Position numbers and translations under genes: made by a program. A stretch of DNA of 6,292 bases, from assembly GCA_902767285.1 (NCBI GenBank), contig CACXHC010000094.1:1-6292 (forward strand). The letters are read 5' to 3'. This document shows, in pieces, positions 6,286 through 6,292 of the stretch (the stretch's first letter is position 1; each line of letters opens with the position of its first letter). Below the pieces are notes generated by a model that saw only the letters and a program-made list of their open reading frames with translations, was not told where the DNA came from and did not search any database. Source of the stretch: an uncultured Ruminococcus sp. (GTDB taxonomy: Bacteria; Bacillota; Clostridia; Oscillospirales; Acutalibacteraceae).

Positions 6286-6292
6286 CAAAAAA

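Overview
The window looks like a chromosomal piece of an endospore-forming, AT-rich Firmicute. The best guess is a gut-type Clostridia of the Oscillospirales/Ruminococcaceae sort. The evidence is a GerA-type germination operon, the YetF/DUF421 plus DUF4363 pair, and a zinc-ribbon Ser/Thr kinase of a style common in that group. Taxonomy is an inference from gene content and composition, not from a marker gene. No mobile element, tRNA, rRNA or CRISPR array was seen.

Layout. Positions 1-106 are non-coding and hold a perfect 18-bp inverted repeat. From 107 to 4520 four genes run on the + strand with overlaps or gaps of at most 13 nt, so they read as one operon: (1) a GerA-family membrane subunit (107-1516); (2) a 640-residue protein that joins a GerAB-like ten-helix transporter fold to a GerAC-like lipoprotein, with a complete lipobox in the middle of the chain (1513-3435); (3) a DUF421/YetF-like membrane protein (3440-4129); (4) a small DUF4363 protein with a signal or anchor segment (4143-4520). 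On the - strand, 6241-4517 encodes a membrane-anchored protein kinase with an N-terminal zinc ribbon, several altered kinase motifs and a very acidic, Tyr-rich C-terminal tail. The kinase and DUF4363 genes converge and overlap by 4 nt at their stop codons. A hairpin followed by a T-rich tract on the kinase strand lies inside the DUF4363 coding sequence. A second inverted repeat (6260-6285) sits just upstream of the kinase.

How the genes may work together. In Bacillus and many Clostridia the GerA (membrane channel-like), GerB (germinant-binding permease-like) and GerC (lipoprotein) subunits form a nutrient receptor in the spore inner membrane. Here all three are present, but B and C are one polypeptide. 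YetF-type DUF421 proteins are also linked to the spore inner membrane in Bacillus, so the operon plausibly encodes a spore inner-membrane receptor module with accessory membrane proteins. The kinase may be an unrelated neighbour; any role in germination is speculation from proximity.

The most interesting points are the GerB-GerC fusion with its internal lipobox, the non-canonical kinase, the terminator-like hairpin embedded in the opposing gene, and about forty copies of the hexamer TTTCGG/CCGAAA.
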